13,764 nucleotides of DNA, taken from NCBI GenBank assembly GCA_002727235.1, contig PBWL01000056.1:7443-21206 (forward strand), given 5' to 3'. A program made the position numbers and the translations under genes. Of the stretch, positions 1 to 7,015 are shown piece after piece. The notes under the pieces were generated by a model that did not search any database, was not told where the DNA came from, and worked only from the letters and a program-made list of their open reading frames with translations. This stretch comes from Acidimicrobiaceae bacterium. GTDB lineage: Bacteria > Actinomycetota > Acidimicrobiia > Acidimicrobiales > Ilumatobacteraceae. Each line of letters begins with the position of its first letter. The stretch's first letter is position 1.

Positions 1-123
1 CCCGGAAACCAAGGAACAGTGACATCGCGCTCCCCTGATGGCACAACGACAGTTGAGATCGACGGGTCTCACGTTGGTGTCGGCGAATTTGCCAGTGATC
101 GAATCCTCGTTACGACAGCCTAA
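1..123 (+). CDS. 3' end of an unidentified gene (40 codons)
   Basis: Frame 1 is open from the window edge to a TAA at 121-123 and encodes a 40-residue C-terminal tail that ends in ASDRILVTTA. It is rich in Thr, Val, Gly and Asp and reads like alternating short beta strands (TVTSRS, TTTVEIDG, VGVGEF). There are no Cys or Trp residues and no membrane segment. I do not recognise the family. The gene is convergent with the fbpC-like gene, and the two stop codons abut with no base between them (TAA at 121-123, and TTA, the complement of TAA, at 124-126). That fit and the sensible amino-acid composition argue that it is a real gene end. The function cannot be assigned from this tail. Confidence 0.6.
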   Translation, partial: PGNQGTVTSRSPDGTTTVEIDGSHVGVGEFASDRILVTTA

Positions 124-1158
124 TTAAGACTGACAAACGACAACCTGTCTCGCCCCAGGGCGCAAACCTAGGGTGCCTCGATCCCCTACAGCTGGACGTG
201 AGTCGGGCCCGGCAAGCGCCACAACTTCATCACCGGTTCGAAGGCGAACTTGCAGTAGCCAATGAGAGCCGGCATATTCGCATCTCTGAATTTTTGAGTC
301 ACCGCTGTCATCCGATGCGAACTCAACGTCACTTGGTCTAACCATTGCAACAAAGTCTCCCTCGGAGCTTTGTTCAACTGCACCAAGGACTGTCGACCAT
401 CCGCTGCCATCTTTTGTAATTGAGAGGAAGTTCGCCTCATCCATGAACGACGCAACAAACATTGTTGATGGCTGCCGATAGATCTCCTCAGGGACACCAA
501 CCTGCTCAATTTGGCCTGCTCGCATAACTGCAATCCGGTCACCCAAAGCAAGAGCCTCGCGAGGGTCGTGTGTCACGAACAGCGCCGGTGTATTCGTGGA
601 ATCCAACACCTGCGCCACCTGCTCGCGCAACTGGACTCGAAGATTCTGATCAAGGCTGGCGAACGGCTCGTCGAACAACATCACCGTCGGCCCGGGCGCT
701 AAAGCTCTCGCTAGTGCTACCCGCTGACGTTCCCCACCAGACAACTCGTGAGGGAAGCGATCGGAAAACTCCGGCAGTTCGATTAAGGCCAGCATCTCAG
801 CCACCCGAGCCCGACAATCACTTCGTGACCGAGTCCTCAGGCCAAAGCCAACATTTTGGGCAACGGTGAGATGACCAAAGAGGGCGTGCTCCTGAAAAAC
901 AATGCCAACCGACCTATTCTCCGGCATCACACGACCCTGGCCATCGTCAACCAAAACACCTTGCAGTTGAATCTCCCCGCCGTCAACACCATCTAGACCA
1001 GCAATCATGCGAAGAAGCGACGATTTGCCGCAACCGCTCGGACCTACAAGCGCAACCGTTTCCCCCTCACCGAGTTCAAGACTCACGCCACTCACCGCGG
1101 TAACACCATCAAATGTCTTCCAGACCTCGCTCGCCATAAGAGGCAGTGGTCTACTCAT
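124..1158 (-). CDS. fbpC: Ferric iron ABC transporter, ATP-binding subunit (FbpC/FutC type)
   Basis: This is the cytoplasmic ATPase that would power Fe(III) import through the permease encoded just upstream. The 344 residues show a complete ABC ATPase: Walker A GPSGCGKSS at 39-47, Q-loop Gln at about 89, signature LSGGERQ at 139-145, Walker B VMLFDEP at 159-165, D-loop SLD at 168-170 and switch His at about 197 (FVTHD). A C-terminal TOBE-like region starts at about 272 (MVRPSDVEF). Length and layout fit the CUT1/FbpC branch, whose members import iron, sulfate, polyamines or sugars; the ferric role comes from the FutA-like binding protein in the same operon. The ATG overlaps the stop of the permease gene by 4 bp (ATGA, 1155-1158), which points to translational coupling. 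An in-frame Met at residue 8 is an alternative start. The gene is last in a minus-strand operon and ends against a convergent gene. Confidence 0.9.
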   Translation of the reverse strand: MSRPLPLMASEVWKTFDGVTAVSGVSLELGEGETVALVGPSGCGKSSLLRMIAGLDGVDGGEIQLQGVLVDDGQGRVMPENRSVGIVFQEHALFGHLTVAQNVGFGLRTRSRSDCRARVAEMLALIELPEFSDRFPHELSGGERQRVALARALAPGPTVMLFDEPFASLDQNLRVQLREQVAQVLDSTNTPALFVTHDPREALALGDRIAVMRAGQIEQVGVPEEIYRQPSTMFVASFMDEANFLSITKDGSGWSTVLGAVEQSSEGDFVAMVRPSDVEFASDDSGDSKIQRCEYAGSHWLLQVRLRTGDEVVALAGPDSRPAVGDRGTLGLRPGARQVVVCQS

Positions 1159-2792
1159 GACGCTCCTCGAGAGAGTTGGCGCGCAAGAAGACCGACAGGA
1201 ATCATCGCCACGATGATAATTGCTACTGCTGGAAGGGCAGCCTGTTCAAATCTTGATTCTGAGGCCAAGTTAAATGTCCAGACAGAAAGAGTGTCAAAGC
1301 CGATTGGTCGGAGCAGCAAGACAATTGGCAACTCCTTTAGAACATCGACGGTAACCAGCACAAGACCAGTCAACACACTCGTTCTTGCAAGCGGAAGATG
1401 GACCGAGGCGACCACCGATCGCGGCCTCGAGCCAAGGCTACGCGCTGCTCCCGTCATCTCATGAGGAACCTGCTCTATACCCGCTTCAACCGTCTGCAAT
1501 GCAGGAGCCAGGTAGCGAACGGTTTGCGCGTAAACCAGACCAATCAGTGAACCAGTTGCTACTGCGCCCGGGAGGCCAATACCGATAAGACCCAACCCAT
1601 CGTCCAAGCCGACCAAAACAAAAACTGATCCAATTGCAACGACTGGTCCTGGAACTGCGTAGCCGACCGACGCGACACGTGCCGCAAGTCGGGTTCCAGA
1701 CCGTCCAGAAAATCGCACAGCATTCGCAACAAGAATCGCCCCGACTCCACACACGATGGCGACAATCGCTGCTAGGAGCAGCGTGTTCGCCAAGAACTCG
1801 GCAAAGCGCTCTAACAGTGGGGTGCCCCGTGGACCTGTGGCTTCGCTAATTGCCCAAGTGAGCAACTGAATAGTTGGGGCGGCGAAACTTAGCGTTAAAA
1901 CCAAACCACATAACAGAAAGGCGAGCACTGACCGGATGCCTCTCAAACGCCGTTGAACGAGTCCCGATGCAGCACCACCGGCCTCGCCAAATTTTGCTCG
2001 ACCTCGACCAAGCCGTTCAAGCCCAATCACCACGAAAGCAAATAGCAGTACAAGCGTTGCGAATTCTGAGGCTGCATCGAGATCGAAGGTGCCTCGCCAG
2101 ATCCGAAAGACACCAACGGAAACCGTGTCAATTCCGAAATATTGCACAGTCCCAAAATCAGTCAATGTTTCCATCGCCACGATCGCCACGCCAGCCGCCA
2201 GCGCAGGCCTCAGTTGCGGGAACATGACCCGCCGGGCAGCTTCAAACGGTCTCGCACCAAGACTCCGGGCTACTTGATAGGAGCTTCCAGCCTGATCAGC
2301 CAACGCAGCTCGAGCCAAGAGAAACACGTAGGGATAAAGAACGAGTGTAAAAACAATGATTGCTCCACCAAGCGATCGAATAGGCGGGAACCACGCATTC
2401 TGGCCGAAGATTTCTCGCCACCACCCCTGTATCGGTCCAGTGAAACCGAAAACTGAGAGAGTTACGAATCCCAACACATATGAGGGAACTGCTAGCGGAG
2501 CGATAAGAAGCCAGGTAAACACCCGAGAGCCAGGGAACTGGTAGGCCGATACAAGCCATGCAAGGCCGCCGCCAACCAAGAGTGAGCCGACGCCAACGCC
2601 GCAAAGCAAAATCGAGGTTTCAATCAGTTGGCGAGGCAGTCGAGTGTTCCACTGTTGCCGCCATACATCTACAGATGGGCTAAGGACACTGAACGCAAGT
2701 ACGCCAACCGGAATCGCCACTACGGTGGCTATCACTACGGCAGTCGAATGCCAAGCTAGGCCATCTTTCGATGCCTTCCGATGTAACGCCAT
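1155..2792 (-). CDS. fbpB: Ferric iron ABC transporter, fused double permease (FbpB type)
   Basis: This is the membrane channel of the importer. The 545 residues form about twelve hydrophobic segments arranged as two binding-protein-dependent permease halves, as in FbpB/HitB/FutB-type iron permeases, which are single fused chains of about 500-550 residues. The two cytoplasmic coupling (EAA) loops are visible at about 172-200 (YQVARSLGARP) and about 446-475 (EMTGAARSLGSRP). The first hydrophobic stretch is at about 17-38, after a basic N-terminus (HRKASK), and there is no cleavable signal. The gene begins 27 bp after the substrate-binding lipoprotein gene and overlaps the ATPase gene by 4 bp, so the three form one transcription unit. 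No good Shine-Dalgarno sequence precedes the ATG. Thiamine or sulfate permeases share this fold; iron is the best reading because of the partner binding protein. Confidence 0.9.
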   Translation of the reverse strand: MALHRKASKDGLAWHSTAVVIATVVAIPVGVLAFSVLSPSVDVWRQQWNTRLPRQLIETSILLCGVGVGSLLVGGGLAWLVSAYQFPGSRVFTWLLIAPLAVPSYVLGFVTLSVFGFTGPIQGWWREIFGQNAWFPPIRSLGGAIIVFTLVLYPYVFLLARAALADQAGSSYQVARSLGARPFEAARRVMFPQLRPALAAGVAIVAMETLTDFGTVQYFGIDTVSVGVFRIWRGTFDLDAASEFATLVLLFAFVVIGLERLGRGRAKFGEAGGAASGLVQRRLRGIRSVLAFLLCGLVLTLSFAAPTIQLLTWAISEATGPRGTPLLERFAEFLANTLLLAAIVAIVCGVGAILVANAVRFSGRSGTRLAARVASVGYAVPGPVVAIGSVFVLVGLDDGLGLIGIGLPGAVATGSLIGLVYAQTVRYLAPALQTVEAGIEQVPHEMTGAARSLGSRPRSVVASVHLPLARTSVLTGLVLVTVDVLKELPIVLLLRPIGFDTLSVWTFNLASESRFEQAALPAVAIIIVAMIPVGLLARQLSRGAS

Positions 2793-2819
2793 ACGAGTGT
2801 CTCGAAGGTTACCAACTAT

Positions 2820-3833
2820 TTACTCGTAGCCGGCTTCGTCGAGAAGCCGAACGGCATCAGCGTTCAACGCACCGAACTCAGCCGCATTCAAATCGTCAGC
2901 AACAAAGGTTGAACCAAATTCATCAGCTATCAAATCTTCAGGAGCCACCGCCGGGTTCACGGGATATTCATGGTTCCCGTCAACAAAGGTGTTCTGCCCA
3001 TCAGTTGCCAACCACTCGAGTAGTTGAAGGGCAAGCTCGGGGTCATCGGCGTACTTCGTTATGCCTGCACCCGAGATATTGACATGCGTCCCGCGCCCCT
3101 CTTGGTCTGCCCACACCAACGAGACCGGGAAGTCAGGGTCATCCTCCATAAGCCGGGCAAGGTAATAGTGATTGACTATTGCCACATCACAGAGACCGTC
3201 ACGAACAGAGTTCAGCGCGATCACATCGTTGGAAAGAATTTCCGCGTTGTCAGCCCAACCCGAAACAATTCGGAGAGCCTCGCCATAACCCACGTTTCCA
3301 ATCAAACTTGCCACTAGGGACTGCGTGTAGGTATTCGACGAATTTCGAAGACAGAGCCTTCCCTTCCACTCTGGGCCAGCGAGTTCCTCGTAGGTCGAAG
3401 GTGCCTCGGCTGAAGAGACCCGCTCCGAGCTATACACAATTGTTCTTGCCCGCCGGCTTAACGCATACCACTGACCGTCGGGATCTCGCAGTGACTCAGG
3501 GACTGCCTCATTCAGCACATCGGATTCGACTTCAATGAACACCCCCTGCTCAGCCGCTCGCGCTAGGTTCCCTGCGTCAACAGTCATGTAGATGTCTGCT
3601 TGGGTGTCCTCCCCCTCAGCGGCGATCCGTTCACGAAGCTCAGCATCAGAACCTTGAAGGAATTCAATTGAGACTCCTGTTTCCGAGGAAAACAGTTGAA
3701 ACGCTTCCTCTAGGTCGTAGTGACGACCTGTATACACCCTGATCGTGTCACCGTCACCGCCGCAGGCCGTAGGCAAACTCAAAATACTTACGGCTGACAG
3801 AGCAACCAAGAAATGCCGCGTTTGGAGATGCAT
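2820..3833 (-). CDS. fbpA: Fe(III)-binding lipoprotein of ABC importer (FbpA/FutA type)
   Basis: This is an extracytoplasmic ferric-iron receptor that would deliver Fe(III) to the permease. The 337-residue chain starts with a signal peptide (basic TRH, then a hydrophobic run at about 8-20) and a lipobox-like LPTAC with Cys24, so the mature protein should be lipid-anchored. The body matches the FutA branch: RHYD at 37-40, SSNTYTQSLVASLIG at about 165-179, NHYYLARL at about 221-228 and GNHEYPVNPAV near 286-296. Tyr39, Tyr169, Tyr223 and Tyr224 correspond to the known Fe(III)-ligating tyrosines of FutA proteins, so metal specificity is well supported. The lipobox is not ideal, because Pro sits at -3. 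The gene is first in the fbpABC-like operon. Its promoter region contains a perfect palindrome resembling a DtxR/IdeR box, which suggests repression when iron is plentiful. The ATG is preceded by a weak purine-rich site (AGAGAG). Confidence 0.93.
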   Translation of the reverse strand: MHLQTRHFLVALSAVSILSLPTACGGDGDTIRVYTGRHYDLEEAFQLFSSETGVSIEFLQGSDAELRERIAAEGEDTQADIYMTVDAGNLARAAEQGVFIEVESDVLNEAVPESLRDPDGQWYALSRRARTIVYSSERVSSAEAPSTYEELAGPEWKGRLCLRNSSNTYTQSLVASLIGNVGYGEALRIVSGWADNAEILSNDVIALNSVRDGLCDVAIVNHYYLARLMEDDPDFPVSLVWADQEGRGTHVNISGAGITKYADDPELALQLLEWLATDGQNTFVDGNHEYPVNPAVAPEDLIADEFGSTFVADDLNAAEFGALNADAVRLLDEAGYE

Positions 3834-3853
3834 ACTCTCTATCGTACCGTAAC

Positions 3854-3859
3854 ATTATG
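3854..3859 (-). promoter_or_regulatory. Candidate -10 box for the fbpABC operon
   Basis: Read on the minus strand this is CATAAT, one base from TATAAT, about 21 bases before the fbpA start codon. The 26-bp palindrome at 3862-3887 lies directly upstream and would fill the -35/-10 spacer, the classic place for a repressor operator. I found no strong -35 hexamer. The position and the operator support the call, but the exact transcription start is inference. Confidence 0.4.
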
Positions 3860-3861
3860 AA

Positions 3862-3887
3862 AATTAGTTAGGCATGCCTAACTAATT
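3862..3887. promoter_or_regulatory. Perfect 26-bp palindrome, probable DtxR/IdeR-type iron operator
   Basis: The left arm AATTAGTTAGGCA is followed at once by its exact reverse complement TGCCTAACTAATT, with no spacer and no mismatch. The core TTAGGC-AT-GCCTAA resembles the TTAGG/CCTAA half-sites known for DtxR-family iron repressors (DtxR, IdeR, DmdR), although spacing differs from the textbook 19-bp box. It sits in the 81-bp divergent spacer between the fbpA-like gene (-) and the flippase/GT2 fusion (+), overlapping the likely promoter spacer of fbpA. Dimer binding here could control both directions. A second site with the same TAGGC-N2-GCCTA core and a shared GCCTAAC right arm lies before the FEA1-like gene. 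A Mn-responsive MntR-type regulator is the main alternative. Confidence 0.8.
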
Positions 3888-3902
3888 GTGCGAATCTTGC
3901 AG

Positions 3903-3908
3903 TAACCT
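3903..3908 (+). promoter_or_regulatory. Candidate -10 box for a leaderless transcript of the flippase/GT2 fusion
   Basis: TAACCT fits the actinobacterial TANNNT pattern and ends 6 bases before the ATG at 3915, the spacing expected for a leaderless mRNA. No Shine-Dalgarno sequence precedes that ATG, which agrees. A -35 element 17-18 bases upstream would fall inside the palindrome's right arm, so the same repressor could touch this promoter. This rests on pattern and spacing only. Confidence 0.3.
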
Positions 3909-3914
3909 GTCTAA

Positions 3915-5567
3915 ATGAAGTCTTTTTTGCGATACATCGGGGTCAAATTGACCACCCGACGTTCCGTAATCATCTTTGCCGTGATTTCATCCGTATTCGG
4001 AATCGCAGCTTTAGTCACGGTGATCGATGGCGCAATGTTGCGTAATGCAGTCGACTCCGCCCTGAGCGATCCTGTCGGACTCACCCTGGCAACGGGAGCG
4101 TTTCTAGTGGCGTTCCTCCTGAGGTCTGTCGCCTGGCGGTGGATAGTGCCGGGCCTCACGCTCGGCCAATCCCTCGCCGGAATCCACCTCGCCCTTGGAG
4201 CGAACCATGTCCTCCCTCTTCGGCTCGGAGAGCCATTGAGAGTTGCCAGCGTCGTGCGCCGGACCTCGACTTCACTTGATGTCGCAGCATCCTCCACTCT
4301 TGCGCTTCGAAGCGCTGACATTATTTGTGTACTTGGTCTCGCCTGGATACTTGCTCCAAACGCCATGCAGGGAGTCGTTGGAGGGTGGATCGTACCGGTT
4401 GCTGCGGTTCTGGGCCTTGTGGCAGTGGGCAGTGGGATATGGCTTGCGAAAACCGCTCGGGCTACAACTTCAGTTCGACTTCCCGGGCCCGTCACTCTCG
4501 GGCTCACTGCGGTGGCTTGGTTATTCGAGGCAGTGCTTGTGTGGCAAAGTGCCTCTTGGGCTGGTTTGGAAATCGGATTCTCCGATGCCGTAGTCGTCAC
4601 AACTATCGCCGTTTCAGCTCAAATCGTTGCAATTGCACCGAGTGGCATCGGTACCTACGAGGCGGCATCGGTTGCTGCCTACCTTGCGTTAGGCCACGAC
4701 AGTGAAACTGCCCTCGTTGCAGCCGTGACTGCTCACGCATTAAAGACTCTGTACTCACTGATCGCAGGAGGAATCGCCGTATTTGCCCCAAGCCCTGGCT
4801 TTCTCGGTCGTCTCCGACTCCCACGCACTATCGGTCAAAGCCCACAAGCTGAAGTCGCACGTCGTCGTGGTGCCGCTGAAGCCGGTCGTCCCATTGTTCT
4901 GTTCATGCCAGCCCTCAATGAGGAAAAAGCGGTTGGCGAGTGCATCCGCAGGGTTCCAGCTGAGATTGCGGGTCACCCAGTTCACACTCTCATCATCGAC
5001 GACGGTTCAACTGACCGCACCGCACAAATCGCAACCAATACCGGCGCTGAAGTTGTCTCATTCGGAGAGACTCGGGGCCTAGGCGCAGGGGTGCGTTTCG
5101 GCCTCGAACATGAGATGACGCATAATCCAGTTGCGGTTGCATTTTGCGACGCCGACGAGGAATACCCACCTGAGGAACTTGAGAATCTCGTTACCCCAAT
5201 TCTTGAAGGTGAAGCCGATTACGTGGTCGGTAGCCGCTTCCTTGGAACCATTGAACATATGCGACCCCATCGGCGTCTGGGCAACATTGTCCTCACCAAG
5301 CTAGTGGCGTTCCTGAGTCGCACTCCGGTGACCGACGGGCAATCGGGCTATCGGGCATTCTCCCCTGAGGCCGCTTCCTCTGCCGAGATAATCCATGATT
5401 TCAACTACGCGCAGGTAATCACCCTTGATCTGATCGCTAAAGGATTTCGCTACCAAGAAGTTGGTATCACGTACCGATTCCGGACCAGTGGCAAAAGCTT
5501 CATCAAATTGGGTCCGTACCTGCGGCGTGTCGTACCTGCCGTTGCACGGGAGCTCAATACAACCTGA
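3915..5567 (+). CDS. Fusion of flippase-like (LPG-synthase TM) domain with GT2 polyprenyl-phosphate-type glycosyltransferase
   Basis: This is a 550-residue membrane protein with two modules. Residues 1 to about 300 contain several hydrophobic helices (for example about 17-36, 56-72, 134-148, 158-178, 226-240 and 267-290). They include the APSGIGTYEA motif at 241-250, typical of the lysylphosphatidylglycerol synthase/flippase-like transmembrane family. Residues about 325-545 form a GT-A family 2 transferase of the dolichol-phosphate-mannose-synthase kind: FMPALNEE at 330-337, IIDDGSTDRTA at 360-370, the metal-binding DAD at 412-414 and DGQSGYRAF at 474-482. The likely reaction is transfer of a sugar from a nucleotide donor to a polyprenyl phosphate on the inner membrane face, with the membrane module possibly moving or holding the lipid product. 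The substrate is unknown. The gene is divergent from fbpA and convergent (20-bp gap) with an FAD oxidoreductase gene; a nearby epimerase supports a glycan role. A leaderless start is likely. Confidence 0.85.
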   Translation: MKSFLRYIGVKLTTRRSVIIFAVISSVFGIAALVTVIDGAMLRNAVDSALSDPVGLTLATGAFLVAFLLRSVAWRWIVPGLTLGQSLAGIHLALGANHVLPLRLGEPLRVASVVRRTSTSLDVAASSTLALRSADIICVLGLAWILAPNAMQGVVGGWIVPVAAVLGLVAVGSGIWLAKTARATTSVRLPGPVTLGLTAVAWLFEAVLVWQSASWAGLEIGFSDAVVVTTIAVSAQIVAIAPSGIGTYEAASVAAYLALGHDSETALVAAVTAHALKTLYSLIAGGIAVFAPSPGFLGRLRLPRTIGQSPQAEVARRRGAAEAGRPIVLFMPALNEEKAVGECIRRVPAEIAGHPVHTLIIDDGSTDRTAQIATNTGAEVVSFGETRGLGAGVRFGLEHEMTHNPVAVAFCDADEEYPPEELENLVTPILEGEADYVVGSRFLGTIEHMRPHRRLGNIVLTKLVAFLSRTPVTDGQSGYRAFSPEAASSAEIIHDFNYAQVITLDLIAKGFRYQEVGITYRFRTSGKSFIKLGPYLRRVVPAVARELNTT

Positions 5568-5587
5568 AAGAAGTGAGACTCTCGAAA

Positions 5588-6973
5588 TCAATCTTCGACA
5601 ACGTTCGAGCGAAACTCTTCACGTCGCAATCTCCAGGCTTCACGATCAACGATGCCATCACTATTGACGACACGAGCGACAGCATTACCCATCTCGATTA
5701 CATGATGAAGATTGTCCGGGACAAATAAGCCAAGACGACCGACGGTCACAAGTCTTGGTTGCTCGTTAACCCACGTCTCAATGCAATCAAGGTCATCTTG
5801 ATAGCCGTGTCGGTACTTGGGATAAACGCGCGGCAAGCGGCGAACTTCCGTTGCGACATGCCCAGTCACTGGTAGGCCCTGCTCAACGAGCTGTCGGCTC
5901 ACTAGTCCACCCAACGATTCGCTGTTCATCTGCCAAAGATCACCGCCCTCATCGCATGGAATCTCAGCGCAAAGCACCGTGCTTTCAGCAGGATCGTCTC
6001 CATCACGGTAATTTTTCGGTTCAGACAGTCTGGCCACAAGTGTGTCCTGACCTGGAAAATAATGCGCATCAAATGGTGTGTATTGCGGTCGAGGGATCAC
6101 GAGGTAGACAAGCAACATTCCGCGATGTTCTAGCCGGCTCGCAGCATCCGCCACTTCGGATGGAACTGCTGGCATCGATGCATCCACGAGGTGTTGCACC
6201 GCCACCGTTGACACGCAGGTCGAGAATCGACGAGTCTCGAAACCGTTCGGTCCACACAACACTGCATCCACACCATCCTCAGTACAAGTGAGAGCATCAA
6301 GCCGCGTTGAAAGACAGATTTCGACGCCAGATCTGGTCGCCGAGTCAGCAATAGCATCGATGATCTGCCCATATCCGAGGCGCGGATAGTAAAAAGATTT
6401 TCCCTCCTCACTTCGCACCGAAACCAAGCGACGCACAATGTCAAGGGGCCCACCCGCAGACACACGACGCTTTGCCATTGAGGCGTCAATCTCCTCAGCC
6501 GGGAGTCCCCACAGCTTTTTTGCATAGGGGGCATAGAAGGCATCAAAGACTGTAGGGCCGAGGCCTGCCCTCACGTCCTGGGCGAAATTTGTCCCGTTTG
6601 CGCGACGAAATGGAGAGAGGGCGGCGTCCAAAGCCGCCCGAACAGCAAACCACCGCGGTAGGCCAGTTAGGAGATCACGAAACCGCAGAGGGAAAGCAAC
6701 CCAACGGCCGAGCAACCGAATGCGTCCATTTCGATCACGACGTTGAAGGTCTTCGCCGAGAAGTTCTCGAAGTTCGTCGAGAAGTTTAGGATCAGCGCGG
6801 CCGTGAAGGCGGTGAGACCCAAAGTCGACCCGCTGTCCGGCGATCTCGAAACTCGACGACATGCCGCCGACTGCAGGGGCCTGGTCAATTAAAAGGACAT
6901 CGTGTCCTCTGTCGGCAAGGGCCCTCGCTGCAATAAGACCCGTAGGCCCGGCCCCGGCAACGAGCACACTCAT
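5588..6973 (-). CDS. FAD-dependent amine-oxidase-like / UDP-galactopyranose-mutase-like oxidoreductase
   Basis: This is a 461-residue flavoprotein of the protoporphyrinogen-oxidase/amine-oxidase/UGM superfamily. The N-terminal dinucleotide fold is clear: GAGPTG at 7-12, the ribose-binding acid at Asp30 and the GG pair at 36-37 (VGGMSSSF). Family motifs follow: FGSHRLH at 51-57, FYAPYAKKLWGLP at 146-158, FYYPRLGYGQIIDAI at about 194-208 and a C-terminal FAD-closing segment GRLGLFVPDNLHHVIEMG at 412-429. Such proteins are common in surface-polysaccharide clusters but are seldom characterised. The KLWGLP motif and neighbouring glycan genes favour action on a nucleotide or lipid-linked sugar rather than haem. 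The gene starts 42 bp after the FEA1-like lipoprotein gene on the same strand, so the two may share a transcript and its iron control. The Shine-Dalgarno site is weak. The exact substrate cannot be told. Confidence 0.8.
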   Translation of the reverse strand: MSVLVAGAGPTGLIAARALADRGHDVLLIDQAPAVGGMSSSFEIAGQRVDFGSHRLHGRADPKLLDELRELLGEDLQRRDRNGRIRLLGRWVAFPLRFRDLLTGLPRWFAVRAALDAALSPFRRANGTNFAQDVRAGLGPTVFDAFYAPYAKKLWGLPAEEIDASMAKRRVSAGGPLDIVRRLVSVRSEEGKSFYYPRLGYGQIIDAIADSATRSGVEICLSTRLDALTCTEDGVDAVLCGPNGFETRRFSTCVSTVAVQHLVDASMPAVPSEVADAASRLEHRGMLLVYLVIPRPQYTPFDAHYFPGQDTLVARLSEPKNYRDGDDPAESTVLCAEIPCDEGGDLWQMNSESLGGLVSRQLVEQGLPVTGHVATEVRRLPRVYPKYRHGYQDDLDCIETWVNEQPRLVTVGRLGLFVPDNLHHVIEMGNAVARVVNSDGIVDREAWRLRREEFRSNVVED

Positions 6974-7015
6974 GAGTGGTCTCGTTGTCCTGAGCCGGGC
7001 CCTTGAGGATTTTGG

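Noticed and set aside
3911..4600. A 229-codon minus-strand open frame opposite the GT2 fusion
   Set aside because: It is antisense to a gene with clear domain motifs, and its product is a Thr/Ala/Arg-rich string without family features, so it is a shadow frame.
6974..7015. A terminator between the FEA1-like and FAD genes
   Set aside because: The TCCTGAGC...CTTGAGGA foldback has mismatches and no T-tract, so it is too weak to call.
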